A stretch of DNA of 64,000 nt from NCBI GenBank assembly GCA_022605425.2, contig CM061250.1, forward strand, positions 682,001 to 746,000. The letters are read 5' to 3'. The number at the start of each line of letters is the position of its first letter. Within the stretch, counting starts at the first letter, position 1. Made by a program: the position numbers and the translations under genes. Below, in pieces: positions 1-10,859 of the stretch. The notes below the pieces were generated by a model. It saw only the letters and a list, made by a program, of their open reading frames with translations. It ran no database searches and was not told the origin of the DNA. This stretch comes from Hamiltosporidium tvaerminnensis. Its lineage: Eukaryota > Microsporidia > Dubosqiidae.

Positions 1-512
1 GCAGAATTTACTTCGTCTTTTTTTTGGTTTTTTATGGTCTTATGTATAAACGAAGATAAAGCATATGTTGGTTTAATAGGATGGTAGCCTTTGAAACAGA
101 AACCAAGTCTAACTAAAAGCCCAACATCACCAACTATCTTTTCAAACTTAGAAATATCTATTTCAATGTCATTGATAGAGAACGATTCTATCAACTTTTT
201 AAATTCCTCTTTATTTTTCTTTTCTAATGCTTCTTTTGCCATTTTCACGCTTGACTCATTGTTTTCTTCATTAGTAAATCCAAAAGCACTTTTTTCTTTA
301 TCAGAAGCGAAATAACCAAACTTGTAAAGATTCACTAAAGATGTGAATTTTTTATCATCCTCTAAATCCGAAAATTTCTTATAGTCGTCTTCGAAGCTCT
401 TAATGACATTACCAGCTTTAATGTATCCCACAACACACATTATGCCAAATATAGCCAATATTGAACCAACGACTCCTAATGCAATGCGTATTTTGTTTCT
501 TTTACTCACCAT
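1..512 (-). CDS. Membrane-anchored hypothetical protein, copy A (3' end beyond window)
   Basis: Reading the minus strand from the ATG at 510-512, the frame stays open to the left edge of the window, so the C-terminus is missing. The N-terminus has a short basic stretch followed by one hydrophobic segment (about residues 10-30), then a charged Lys/Glu-rich domain, which suggests a signal anchor with a soluble part. It is a paralogue of the gene at 6557-7251: the first ~60 residues are nearly identical, the middle (around a repeated Glu-Lys stretch) has diverged, and a GDVGLLVRLGF block is shared. A GGG (CCC on the coding strand) lies at 515-517, immediately upstream of the start, as in many microsporidian genes. 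I do not recognise the family; function unknown. Confidence 0.7.
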   Translation of the reverse strand, partial: MVSKRNKIRIALGVVGSILAIFGIMCVVGYIKAGNVIKSFEDDYKKFSDLEDDKKFTSLVNLYKFGYFASDKEKSAFGFTNEENNESSVKMAKEALEKKNKEEFKKLIESFSINDIEIDISKFEKIVGDVGLLVRLGFCFKGYHPIKPTYALSSFIHKTIKNQKKDEVNS

Positions 513-768
513 ATGGGTAACATTTTTTCACGTAATAAAGTAAAAAAATGATCAAATATTCCAAAGCGAATAATTAATTTGCACCTAAAAAATTAAAAAA
601 ATTTATGAATCACAAATTCAATTTTTTCTTAAGCGTTTTCGATTGGTTATTTCTATAAATTAATGTGATTTCATACCATATAAATTGCATTCTAAATATA
701 AAAATTATTTTTTTATTATCAATTTGATAAATTATTTTGTTATATTTGGCTAATAATCAATGATTCTA
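513..768. repeat. Duplicated upstream flank, copy 1
   Basis: This 256-bp non-coding flank matches 7252-7508 almost base for base; I see one substitution and one extra A in an A-run. Together with the adjoining genes it is one segmental duplication (1-768 and about 6737-7508), same orientation. The match stops at TGATTCTA (761-768), exactly where LINE copy 1 begins. Confidence 0.9.
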
Positions 769-811
769 GATTTATTTAATAAAATTCTGGGTTAAAATAT
801 TTTTAACATTT

Positions 812-2343
812 TTATATGTTTTCTTCTACCTCTTTAACCACTATTGTCTCTTCTTCCAAATCCGACTCTTCATTTATGTTATTGGTCGGTTCCTCTAAAG
901 TGGTTCCTCCTTGTGAAATAAGGGGTGTATTATTTTTTGGTTTTAAAATTTTAACACCATCTTCCTCTCTTTTCGCTTCTTTTAAAGGGGGTATTGGTTC
1001 CTCATGCATCTCTGATCTCATAATAACACCCATTGACGCTCTCTCCCAGCTCTCTTCGGCATTTAGTCCTGACTCAAGTCCTCTTCGTCGATCAAAGGAA
1101 ATTGTTTCGACTGTTTTCTTAAGTACTATAGACTGAATGTATGCCTCTACATTCATGGGTATTTCTAGTCTTTTAAAATGAGATTTATGGTATTTTGTCA
1201 CAATACCGTCCCAGGTCATCACATAAGGGATTATCTCAACACTACACTTATAAATAAGACCTAACTCATTGGCTAGCAGGTCATACTTCCTAAGTTTTTC
1301 AGTTTCAACTATTTGAAGTGAATCTTGGGAAGTGATTCCTACTTCAATGAGTGTTATCTTATTCTTCTTCTTATCTAAAATGAATATGTCCGGTCTGTTA
1401 TTCCGAATTTTAACATCAGTTTTAATTCTGGTGTCCACTCTTATCTCTGCATACTCATTATCAAGAATTTCTTGAACTGAGTGGCTCCTTATTCGTTTTG
1501 AAGACTTAAACTTATATCTATTTAGAAGAAGAAGGTGTAGGCATCTAACCACTTCATTATGCCGTCTAGTGTAATCATGGCCTAGCATTTTTTCACATCT
1601 AGTTGCTATGATCTACAGTCTTACCAGACTTCCCGCAATGTTGACACACACCATCTGCTCCCAGAATACATTTCTATCTTGGATATAGCAGAACACAGCT
1701 TCATTTCGTAGCCTAATATTTCCTCTCTTTAGCCATCTTGAAGAGTCACTAACACTCACAAGCTCATTTTTTCTTGCATTATATAACTTTGAATGGAGTT
1801 TTCGTTTTTCTATTTCGTTATATAGTTTTGCAAGTTGAGCTTCTTCTAAACTTTTCTTAGTGACTTCTTCTACCAACCTGTACTTTACTTTTAAGAAGCC
1901 TTTTATTAGTGCAAGATGGGTTTTGTTATTATTCTCCACCTTGAGGATTGCTGCTCGTCTAGTTGATATTTCTTTACTTTTTTCCAGACAATCCAAGAGT
2001 TGCAGAAGCATATGTTCGCTTCGCAACTCAACACTATGTAGGCCTCTTCCAAGTTCTGCTCTAGGAAGGTATAAACGCTCTTTACATCCTGGGCGGAGAT
2101 GTATCTTATTCTTCACCAACACCGCACGCACTGCATCATCTAACTTAGAGAAGTCAGCCGGTTCAAGTCAAAGAACTCCTATGTGATAGTGTATTAACGA
2201 TATCGCATGTTGATTGATTGCAGAAAATAAATTTTTTGCATTTAATCTTGTGTGACAAAGTCTTTCAACTCTTGATGTAAGTTTGCTCCGTACTTCTTCA
2301 AATGAGCTACGTGTTGGGATTCCTCTGCTATCTTCTATTATTC
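812..2343 (-). pseudogene. LINE copy 1, thumb, zinc knuckle and restriction-like endonuclease
   Basis: After the reverse transcriptase comes the thumb segment (RLYLPRAELGRGLHSVEL near 2020-2070), typical of R2/R4 elements, with an in-frame TGA just upstream (around 2175). A CxxC...H...C zinc knuckle lies near 1590-1650 but is scrambled by two local indels that cancel out (apparently an extra GT in a GTGTGT run, then two bases missing), so the knuckle is visible only in another frame and a stop appears. The final ORF (1588-812) carries RPD, then 14 residues, then E, and KLRKYD: the PD...E...K arrangement of the restriction-like endonuclease that nicks the target. The C-terminus is acidic (repeated EE) and ends at 812. 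Confidence 0.85.
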
Positions 2344-3486
2344 CTAAATATTTGTAAACATAACACCTTCTAGAAGAGTAGCAGTATCTTCACAACACGT
2401 ATCATTTGTGGCTGACTTCTCTTTGTTAATCTCTAAGCCAATCACCTCTAAAAATTCCTTTGCCTCGCCTGTCATAGCACTCAATGTGGAGCTGTCTTTT
2501 GCAAGGAGCTTAAGATCATCAATAAACAAGAGATGATTAGTAGAATGGGATTCTGCATCTGTTTGTACTGTCACTTTTGTGTATTTTTCATTAAGCTTTC
2601 GGCTTAATGGATCCATACACAACACAAATAACAAAGGTGACAGACTATCTCCTTGCAGGATCCCTCTATCAATCTTCTTGCTCATGATTTTTTCAGGCCC
2701 TTCTGATATATCAATTTTCCATTTTGATATAATTAGCTTAATAAATTTCAGGATCCAATCAGGTAAATTAAGGTTTTCAATGCATTGAGTTAAATAAGCA
2801 TGATCTATTGAATCATAGGCTTTTTTAACATCAATCCATGTTGCCTTAAGATTATTTCCATACTCTTTATTTAAGGCAATATTCAGTAGAGCCTGCTCTT
2901 TCGCTCCCTGCACACCTCTTACCGCCCCTAGTTGGTTCTCTGCAAGCAACCCTCGCCTTTCCACTTCAATTTGAACGACCTTTGTTACACACTTTGTCGT
3001 TAACTTATAGAGGTTGGACATACAAGTGATTGGCCTGTAGTCAGAGCCTCTTCGTGGAATTCCTTTCGGTATCAAATACGTAAGCCCGCAGTAAAACCAA
3101 TCAGCTTGAGGTGTTCCTTCTAAACAAATAACTTTCACAATATCATAAATATATTTATGATGAGTTGTAAGTTTCTTAATGAAAAAATTGTAAATACCAT
3201 CAATTCCAGCAGCTTTCCAATTAGGGAGCCAATTAATGATATTTACAAATTCATCAAGTGAAGGAAACGTAGTCGGATGATTATCTGATACAATTGGAAT
3301 CAAATAATCATCATACGTGACTGTATAATCATTTTTGTTCCATATTGTAGACCAAAAACCTAGCGATTTCATCACGACTAACCACATGCTCGGATTCCAC
3401 ACGCTCAGATAACCCACGATAAAATCGACCTCGGAAAAGCTCAAACATACGATTCTCTTTTCGGAATTGCCCCTACTTTCATGCAT
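2344..3486 (-). pseudogene. LINE copy 1, reverse transcriptase domain
   Basis: The translation has the ordered reverse-transcriptase blocks of non-LTR elements: KAAGIDGIYNFFIKKL (fingers), GSDYRPITCMSNLYKL, WIDVKKAYDSIDH (catalytic block A, first Asp), GILQGDSLSPLLF (block B) and LLFIDDLKLLAKD (block C, the two catalytic Asp in a FIDD box). The reaction is target-primed copying of the element RNA at a nicked chromosomal site. The domain is uninterrupted over 380 aa, so it was under selection until recently. It should be continuous with the frames on either side; the breaks are at its ends. Identification as a non-LTR reverse transcriptase is secure; the exact clade is from motif resemblance only. 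Confidence 0.93.
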
Positions 3487-4565
3487 CGTAATTTTTTCTC
3501 GTACACATTCAAAGACTCATTCTTCTTAACTAAAGCCTCGGAAATATCAGTTACACTGCTCAAGTTTAAATTAAACTCTCGCATGATTTTCTTAAGGCTC
3601 TTCGTTTCCGAAGTGGAGAGCTTTTCCTGCTTACGAGCCTTCTCGAGGAGATCTTTGGAAAGTACTAGCTTAGAAATTTTACTTTCTATGTTTTCCTTCC
3701 AAGCGGATCTAGGCTTCTCTTTACGTGTTGCCTCGTCATAGCATATCTGCGCAGCTTGCATGATATACGCGGCTTCCGTAATTGACTCAGGTACATGAGC
3801 TCCTGCATATTCACCGACTACTCGATTAATGAGATCCAGAACTTTACTATCAACCAATTCATTTGGATGTTTTCTAGTTCGGACCACCACTTTTCCAATT
3901 TCGTTCTCCGAGATTTCTTTGATTTTACTCAAGAATTTATCTCTCAGGTTTATGTACTCCGTGGTGTCGGTCAAGGTGCATGTATCAGCGAGACAAGTGG
4001 CGATTCTACGTCGCTCTCCATTCTCTTCTGATTTTACTTCCTTTCCCATCTCACTTTGTGCCAATTTTTTAACACTTCGAGAGTTTCAGTGCAGCCGAAT
4101 TTCTCATTATAGTACCTGTGAAGCTCTGTCCAGCCATTTCTTGGCATTCTTTCAAACCTTGTCTGTACTGCAAAAAAAACAATTCGAGGCCATTCCTTCG
4201 GGTCGGCTGTTACGGAATCGAATATCGTCCGCAATGCCATTAGCCTGTTACCTTCCGGAATAGCTAGAGTACAGGGGCTTGTCATGTCGTACGATGGCTC
4301 GCACGCAGAGACTTCAACCGAAGAGAGAACTGGTGTATTAGGCGAAGGTAAGGTGTCAAGCCCACTATTTTGCATTTTACTGCATGTTTGGCTTGGTGGT
4401 GGAGGTGTTATTGTTGTGTAGGAGGAGGAAGGTAGGGAAATCGCCGGTTGGTGTAGCTTACATTTTGTACCTCATATCACTCTTCTTCACCTCATCAGCG
4501 TCGTTTGCAGCCTTTATTTTGGTATTTTTCGATATTTCGCTGCTAACATTTTTTTTTCTACCCAT
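3441..4565 (-). pseudogene. LINE copy 1, N-terminal region of the polyprotein
   Basis: This is the segment before the reverse transcriptase. The start MGRKK is at 4565; the frame breaks soon afterwards, reopens at 4375-4034 and continues in another frame at 4064-3441 with a 31-bp overlap. The second copy (25129 downward) reads without this first break: a basic N-terminus, a Ser/Thr/Pro-rich stretch, then a conserved segment containing TIFDSVTADPKEWPRI. The later part is Lys/Glu-rich and probably alpha-helical. In R2-group elements this position usually holds zinc fingers and DNA-binding motifs; I see no clear C2H2 finger here. Role in target recognition is inference from position only. Confidence 0.7.
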
Positions 4566-4786
4566 CTTTTCCCTCTAAAAATATTAGCGTAATTAATTTT
4601 AAAAATAAAACCTTTTCCTTCTAACTAAACATTTCTTATTTAATAGCTAACACATATTTAAAAAAAAGAAAATAAAAAAGTAAAATTAAATTCGCTTTAC
4701 TACGCTTTTTTAAAAGTTCTTTTTTCAGCATTATATGTTTAATAGTTTACCATATTACTATTAAAAATATTTGTTTGTATAAAGAC
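4566..4786. repeat. Duplicated non-coding block, copy 1 (matches 11706-11927)
   Basis: About 220 bp is almost identical to 11706-11927, same orientation, from CCCTCTAAAAATATTAGCG through the TATAAAGACA near 4780. In this copy the block is bounded on the left by the LINE and on the right by the GGTGGAGGGAGG start of the ~740-bp repeat, so both elements are absent from the paralogous site. Confidence 0.9.
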
Positions 4787-5517
4787 AAGGTGGAGGGAGG
4801 ATAACCACATAAAAAACTTCCTGCTTGGCAATGAGTGTGTGAAACTGGTGTGAAGATCATTGTTTGGATTTTTGGGGGGAATACAACCACACTACATCTT
4901 CGGTTGTTCCATGGGAGTTGTTATGAGCAAAAGAGGTCTAAGAAATTGAGAAACTTTTTCTACAAATTTATTTGTAGTTTTTTATGTAACTAGATTGCAG
5001 ACCGCAGCTGAACATGTAGGTAATTGCCATGTAAAAGCATGGAAACCTAGCTTTGCTCACTTGGGTTAGAAGACTTAGCGCCTGGGAGATATAAAAATAA
5101 AATCCATTAAAAGCCGGGAGAGCTAAGTAGCAGGTTATACCTGTTGGTATGACATTGCACTGTCTAGGTGGACCCCATGTAAATCTCCGAAATATATCTT
5201 AGCTAGAAGTTTATTGGGTTCAGAAAGTGTAGAGTAAGTGGGAATGCTGCATAGTCTTGGGGGAGCCCAGGGGAGGCTTCGGCCTTCATGACACTCCATG
5301 CAACGGACATTAACGAACTCCGGGCAATTGCCTCGCCTATTAATTAGGTTCTACACACCTGTTAGATGAAAGGCATTGGGACGTAGGTATCGCGGGGGTT
5401 ACCGATGGAGTGTTGGGGTAGCAGTCATTTATGTTAAACCTAGAACTGCGTTAATGTCATAAAAACAAATATAACACTTGCCACTATTTTAAAAAGATGT
5501 GATACTTTTAAATAAAG
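4787..5517 (+). repeat. ~740-bp interspersed non-coding element, copy A
   Basis: It starts GGTGGAGGGAGGATA (about 4789) and ends near TTTTAAATAAAGG (about 5515). It is the same sequence as 50239-49498 read backwards, and related to 50319-51340 and, faintly, 7850-8400. It is visibly GC-richer than its surroundings and has no ORF. A short hairpin AGGC-TTCG-GCCT lies around 5275-5290, inside a G/C-rich stretch that copy B keeps, and an inverted CAGGT/ACCTG pair near 5130-5145. I do not recognise it. The 11-bp duplication around copy B suggests retroposition; a structured RNA or SINE-like element is a reasonable guess. Confidence 0.85.
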
Positions 5518-5639
5518 GAAATACGATTAAAAAACAAAAATTTGGATGCATTTATTTTGTATCGAAAAATATTAGTTTTGTAGAAAATATGTTAAAAAAA
5601 AAGTTTAAATGCTTTAAATACAATTGAATATATTTTGAT

Positions 5640-6325
5640 TTAAAATGCTTTCCAGACTTTTATATTTTTCTTCTACTTTTTGTACCATCGTCTTTTACTT
5701 TTCAGAATCCGAATTTTCATCTATTTTTATTGGCAGTTCCTTTAATATGGTTCTTCTAATCGTAAATAAGGAGCTATTATTTTTTTAAAAAAATATTTAG
5801 CGGCATATTATTCTTTACTCGCTTGTTTTAAAGGCTATGATGATTCCTCTTCCACCTAGTCTCCGATAACACCCATAACTGCTTTTTGCCGGCTATCCTC
5901 GGCATTTGGGCCCGACTCAAGTCTTCTTCGTCAATCATAGGCAATTTTTTCAACTATTTTCTTAAGTACAATCGACAGATTTTATCCCTCTATATTCAGC
6001 AATATTTGTCTTTTTACCATACGTCTATGGAATTTTGTTACAATACCGTCCGGGTTCATCACATACGGGATTATCTCCACATCACATTTCATTTATAAAT
6101 AATACTAAACGTATGTTAAAACCTTATGTTTTCCGATTTTTTTAATTTACTCAATTTGAAGTTAAACTTGGGAAGTATTCTACTTCAATTTTGGTTTCCT
6201 TTTTCTACTCTTATTCAAAATAAATATATCGGAACTATTATGCCGAATGTTGACATCAGTTTTTAGTCTGATGGCCACTCTTATCTCTGCATCTTCATTT
6301 TCAAAAATTTCCTGAACTGGTTTTC
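5640..6325 (-). pseudogene. Decayed LINE endonuclease end
   Basis: This stretch follows the last ~690 bp of LINE copy 1 in the same orientation with many substitutions and indels: the CTTCTACTTTTTGTACC start parallels the acidic C-terminus, and the stretch near 5905-6080 parallels the GLESGLNAEE and VMTWDGIVTKYH parts of the endonuclease. All frames are broken. It is a much older insertion than copies 1 and 2. Position 6330 to 6556 shows nothing recognisable. Confidence 0.75.
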
Positions 6326-6556
6326 GCGCACTAACAAAGAAAAATCATGAGAAAAAAAATGAACATTTTTAATCTAAAAATCACAAACTAAGATTTAAAA
6401 GACATATAAGCGTACGAAGTAAATAAATTCTGGTGCAATATTTAAAATTCAAAAAAAGAAATATGATATAAATTAAAGAAAAAAACTAAAAATGAATTTT
6501 AATCATATCAAACTGGAGATCGAATATAAAAAACATTTTTGTATCAAAAGCAAACC

Positions 6557-7251
6557 TTAAGCCTTCTTTTCTACCTTATAACAAATATAAGCAATAAAAT
6601 CAGCGGCTTTACCGGATATTCCATTTTTAGATGCTTCAAACTTAAATTTTTTAGCCGAAGAAATACTTTTAAGACCATTAGCATCGCATTTAACACCAAA
6701 TACTTTTACAACCGAATCATCAACTATATCTAAAAATGCAAAACTTTTTCTTCTGCTTTAGATTTTTTTATAGTCTTATGTATAAACGAGGATAAAGCAT
6801 ATGTTGGTTTGATAGTATGGGTGCCTTTGAACCAGAAACCAAGTCTAACTAAAAGCCCAACATCACCAACTACCTTATCAAACTTAGAAATATCCATACC
6901 GGTTCCTTTCATAGAGTACGGACTTAGGATTAAATCCTCTATTTCCTTTGTATTTTTCTTTTCTAATGCTTCCTTCGCCATTTTCACGCCTGACTCCTTA
7001 TTTTCTTTTACAACAAATGCAAAAACCCTTTCTTCTTTATTAGAAGTGAAATAACCAAACTTGTAAAGATTCACTAAAGATGTGAATTTTTTATCATCCT
7101 CTAAATCCGAAAATTTCTTATAGTCGTCTTCGAAGCTCTTAATGACATTACCAGCTTTAATGTATCCCACAACACACATTATGCCAAATATAGCCAATAT
7201 TGAACCAACGACTCTTAATGCAATGCGTGTTTTGTTTCTTTTACTCACCAT
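6557..7251 (-). CDS. Membrane-anchored hypothetical protein, copy B (one frameshift)
   Basis: The frame from ATG 7249-7251 runs to an apparent stop at 6730, but reading on in the neighbouring frame gives a clearly coding extension (FLDIVDDSVVKVFGVKCD... ending ICYKVEKKA) to a TAA at 6557-6559. One missing base in the A4 run at 6740-6743 (T-run on the coding strand) explains the shift, so the real product is about 230 aa rather than 173. The N-terminus is basic then hydrophobic (residues ~10-30, one membrane segment or signal anchor); the rest is Lys/Glu-rich and polar, with a VGLLVRLGFWFKG patch near residue 130. GGG at 7254-7256 is the CCC motif just upstream of the start. It is a paralogue of the gene at 1-512. 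No family recognised; a surface or endomembrane protein is inference. Confidence 0.75.
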
Positions 7252-7508
7252 ATGGGTAACATTTTTTCACGTAATAAAGTAAAAAAATGATCAAATATTC
7301 CAAAGCGGATAATTAATTTGCACCTAAAAAATTAAAAAAAATTTATGAATCACAAATTCAATTTTTTCTTAAGCGTTTTCGATTGGTTATTTCTATAAAT
7401 TAATGTGATTTCATACCATATAAATTGCATTCTAAATATAAAAATTATTTTTTTATTATCAATTTGATAAATTATTTTGTTATATTTGGCTAATAATCAA
7501 TGATTCTA
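7252..7508. repeat. Duplicated upstream flank, copy 2
   Basis: Near-identical to 513-768. The match ends at TGATTCTA (7501-7508); after this point the copy continues into unrelated A-rich sequence, while copy 1 continues into the LINE. It therefore gives the pre-insertion sequence on one side of LINE copy 1. Confidence 0.9.
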
Positions 7509-7850
7509 AAAAAATAGAAAAATATAAAATAACTCCTTTTTGGGAATAAAAAATATCGGAAAATTTATTTAAAAAATATTAGAAAATTTATTTAAAAAAT
7601 GGTATATGATTTAATACTTTTAAAAAAATCTCAAATTAATATAGACAAGACCGGAAATTGAAACAAGATTGTAGTATACAACGAAAATGTAAAAAAAGCC
7701 AAATCATACGAAAGTACATACAAATAGAAGCAACAAAATGAACTAGAAATAGTTAGTAAAAAAAATTAAAAGTAAAAATTTATATTTCTAATCATTTTAT
7801 ATATTCTTCATTTTTATTCAATGAATATCCGATCTTTTTAAAGAATTTAT
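7509..7850. other. AT-rich intergenic stretch, nothing recognised
   Basis: A-rich sequence with short local repeats such as AAAATTTATTTAAAAAAT near 7560-7600. No supportable ORF, RNA gene or element. Confidence 0.5.
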
Positions 7851-8400
7851 TTGTTTATGACATTAACATGGTTATAGGACGTCATATATATTTTTCTTAG
7901 AAACTCCATAAGTATTCTATACGAGATCTAAACCCAAAGCTTTTTTTATCTAAAATATATATAAGGTTCATTGAATAAGCGAACAGTCGCACACGATCTT
8001 AATATTCGTTTATTGGTGTTGATCACAGATTGAAACCTACATTAGGAATATCTTAAACTAGCAGCAATCACAGCTAAGCTACGTTTTTCGAACCGCATAG
8101 ACATTCAGTTAAAATATATTTCGACTATGTATAAGAAATTCACTTATAAATTACAAACCATATAAACATATATAGCTAGCCACTTGAAGTTCTTAGCTTT
8201 TAAAGGGATATTTTTTTCTCAATCTCTCAGGCGCAAAGTCTCAAAACTTGAATTTGCAAGACTTATTTCATTGCTTTATGTTGTAATCACTTCAAATTAT
8301 CTTTATTCAAAGCTCTAGTTTGAATGAAAAAATTACAAACTTATTTGTAAAAAGAGTTTCTCTATTTCGGAGACCTTTTCCACCTTATCGCTTCTCTATC
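7850..8400 (-). repeat. Strongly decayed copy D of the ~740-bp element
   Basis: Fragments line up in order with copy B: AAACTCCATAAGTA near 7905, CCCAAAGC near 7935, AATCTCTCAGGCGCAAAGTCT near 8220, and AAATTACAAACTTATTTGTAAAAAGAGTTTCTC near 8330 followed by GAGACC. The orientation is that of copy B. Identity is low and patchy, so the ends are approximate. Confidence 0.5.
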
Positions 8401-8927
8401 GAAAAACCAAAAATTTAATGTGATTTTCATCTTATCAAAAATCTAAAAAATATTTAATTATTTCGCTTTCAAGTAGATAATTTTTTTGTGATTATTCTTG
8501 CTCCACCATTCAGCCGGCAAATGAATTTATTTTAAACCAGGACATGTATCAAAGAATTAATTTGTATTTTTAATACTTTTTTCAGCCATAAATAAAATCT
8601 CAAGTCAAGTGTAATTTTATTTAATTCATGAAGGAGTATTTGATTCATTTGAATATTTCTAAATTAGAAACAACAGATATTTTTTTATTCAAATAAGTCA
8701 AAAATGAATATAAAAATTTTAATAGATATTTAGTTTAAAAACTGGTTTTTTTTGCATTGGAAAATTTACATTTTTATAAAAAAAAAATCGTAAAAATAAA
8801 AACATTACAGAACCGATTTTCTTTTGTAAACAAAATTAAAAATTTTTCAATGTAAATTTAAGTTTCAAAAATATTTCAATGCAGTTTTTTTCTTCGTAAA
8901 AAATTAATAATTTCCTTTAAAATAAAA
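8401..8927. other. AT-rich upstream region of TAF7, nothing recognised
   Basis: Homopolymer-rich A/T sequence with no ORF or repeat that I can support; presumably holds the upstream region of the following gene. Confidence 0.45.
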
Positions 8928-8930
8928 CCC
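8928..8930 (+). promoter_or_regulatory. CCC motif upstream of TAF7 start
   Basis: CCC ends three bases before the ATG at 8934. Such CCC-like motifs close to the start codon are a known promoter feature of microsporidian genes, and this supports choosing 8934 as the start. Confidence 0.5.
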
Positions 8931-8933
8931 TGT

Positions 8934-9623
8934 ATGGAACAACAATTCATACTTCGTGTAAATGAAGAATTGAAAGAAATATTACAAACAAATACAAAAA
9001 ATATTGAATTGGAGTTATTGGGGAAGATATATTATTCCGAGACACAACTTAATAGAATATACCGGATATATTTCCAAATTACCATGTATAATTGAATCTC
9101 ATAAAACTATGGACAATCAACAATTTTATAAAATAAGTGATATATCACATATTGTGGTTATAGACAATAAGAGTAAAGGAGATCATGGCATTACGCCACC
9201 GAGTAAAATGCCAAGCATAGATTTAGAAAACGTGTTGTAAAAACACAAATGGTAGAGGAAATAGAAAACAGAGTCAAGGAATTGCTTGAGAGAGATAAGA
9301 ATTGTGTCGGTGTCGAGTTAATATTTGGAGAAGGCGAGCAAAAAGAAGAAAGTGAAGATGTCTCATCATTAGCAGCCGAACTTGAATATAATCTTATTGC
9401 ATCTGAAAAAAATATTGTTACTGAAGAGAGCGATGAGATAAAACAAAAGAAAGAATTGTTGAAGGAATTGGAGGAAAAAATAAAAACCAAAGAAGAACTT
9501 CTTAATACGGCCAGTAATATTATTCTTAAGAAAAGGTTTCAAGAATCCATTTTTGCTTTGAAAGAAGAATATAATAAAGTTATCGGAAAGATCAGAGAAT
9601 TAGAAAATAATGAAAAAGATTAA
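8934..9623 (+). CDS. TAF7: TAF7-like TFIID subunit (two compensating frameshifts)
   Basis: The product would be about 229 aa. It begins MEQQFILRVNEEL, the QFILR opening typical of TAF7 (TAFII55), a TFIID subunit that contacts TAF1 and acts in RNA polymerase II initiation. The centre has LPCIIESHKTMDNQQFYK followed by SDISHIVVI, the family's LPCIIES-K-T-D-K--YK-(A/S)DI signature, then HGITPPSK and a basic KHRFRKRVVKTQ stretch. The C-terminus has EEIENRVKELLERD and a Lys/Glu-rich coiled-coil-like tail. The reading frame changes twice: one base too many around 9015-9045, and one A too few in the AGTAAAATGCC run near 9207. With both corrected, conservation is unbroken. The second is in a homopolymer and looks like a consensus error. 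The alternative is a recently dead gene; conservation of both halves argues against it. Confidence 0.85.
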
Positions 9624-10859
9624 AATTTGTATTTTTTTGGATTTGATACTAAGACCATATTTTAAATGTATTATAGACATAGGTTTCGCTAGAAATTTCT
9701 TCTTTTTCTATAAATTTTGTAGTTTAAAAATAAAATTTGTATTTTTATGAATAAAGTTAAAACGTTAATAGGTTTTTTTTATAGATTTATATTCACATAA
9801 ATATAAATTTAGAATATAAAGATTGCCTATTAATACTTTTTCAGGTAAATATGTTTCATTTGTTCTGTTATATATTTCAAATGTTTTAGAATTTATATGA
9901 TGGTAGGTGATATCTCTATATGATTTGCTTAAAATCCATTGCCTGGAATTTTTTCTTTGCTGAATTCTCTAGATTAGATATCCATATAAAGTTTCAAATT
10001 GGTTAATATTTTTCTTCATAATTTAGGCACAATATCTTGAATTTACCTTACATTCACTGTATGTTTCTTACGTTTAATGAAAGTATGAATTATTTAAACA
10101 TTATATGTTCTAGTATGATATAACTGCGTACTCAGATCATTCACTTAGTCTCTAGGTCTCTTTCCGGGTACTCTGGAAATCAAAAAAAACGACTTAAATT
10201 TTTTAAATCCTTAGACGGAATATGTTTACGACTTATTGACATTGTGGAGCCTTTAAGATACATATAGATTATATTTCTATACAATACAATTCTATATTAT
10301 TAATATAGGATTAACGTAATACTAAATCTATTAATATAACTTGACTCATTTAGCAAACCAATCTTACATTATTTTTTGGGTATTATGATTTAAAAAAAAT
10401 TCAAGCGTTATAACTTCTATTAAAATGAAAGTAAAAAATTTAATTTCTCAAAAAAACCCCATAACTAATAAAATGTCTCAAATTAGTAGTTTTATTAATC
10501 TAGATGCACATCTAGTTTTTGCATTTATATTTACAAGAATATTTTGAAAATTTTATTTTCTAATTTTTTTGAAGACTTAAATCTAATGAATTAAAAAAAA
10601 TTAATACAGATAGAATATTATTATATTTTTGTTGTGATAATTGTGTCAATGAATCTTTTACGTTTATATGTTTAATGATATACAAGCATGCTAAGAAGTC
10701 TGGCTTAATGAAATTTTAATTTGCACAATTAAATACATATTTTATCTGAATATACACAGAAGATAATCCTTGTACTAGCATCATTATTCTCAATATTAAG
10801 TTATGAGTATTACTAATACAAATCGCGCATAACATCTCTTAAAGCCTCTAAAACTTCTT
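9624..10859. other. Intergenic region, nothing recognised
   Basis: AT-rich sequence without supportable ORFs. A TAF7 3' region is expected at the left end. I see no element or RNA gene. Confidence 0.45.

Larger units (their letters stand above)
769..4565 (-). mobile_element. R2/R4-type non-LTR retrotransposon, copy 1 (near full length, frame-broken)
   Basis: The element reads right to left: a proline-rich N-terminal region, a reverse transcriptase, a thumb/linker with a zinc knuckle, and a restriction-like endonuclease, followed by a short AT-rich 3' tail ending near TTTATTTAAT (772-781). The order and the single-polypeptide layout are those of the R2/R4 LINE group, which use a restriction-like rather than APE-type nuclease. 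The 5' end is the ATG at 4565 with essentially no 5' UTR; the copy at 22957-25132 also starts within a few bases of this ATG. At least three frameshifts and one or two stops break the ORF. No clear target-site duplication: its left and right flanks match two different paralogous places downstream (see findings). Other pieces of the same family lie at 5640-6325, 22957-25132, 37753-37914, 45040-45670 and probably 46130-46900. Confidence 0.88.

Noticed and set aside
769-4565. Target-site duplication of LINE copy 1
   Set aside because: Only a few bases (TCTA) are shared between the flanks, and the flanks derive from different duplicated segments.
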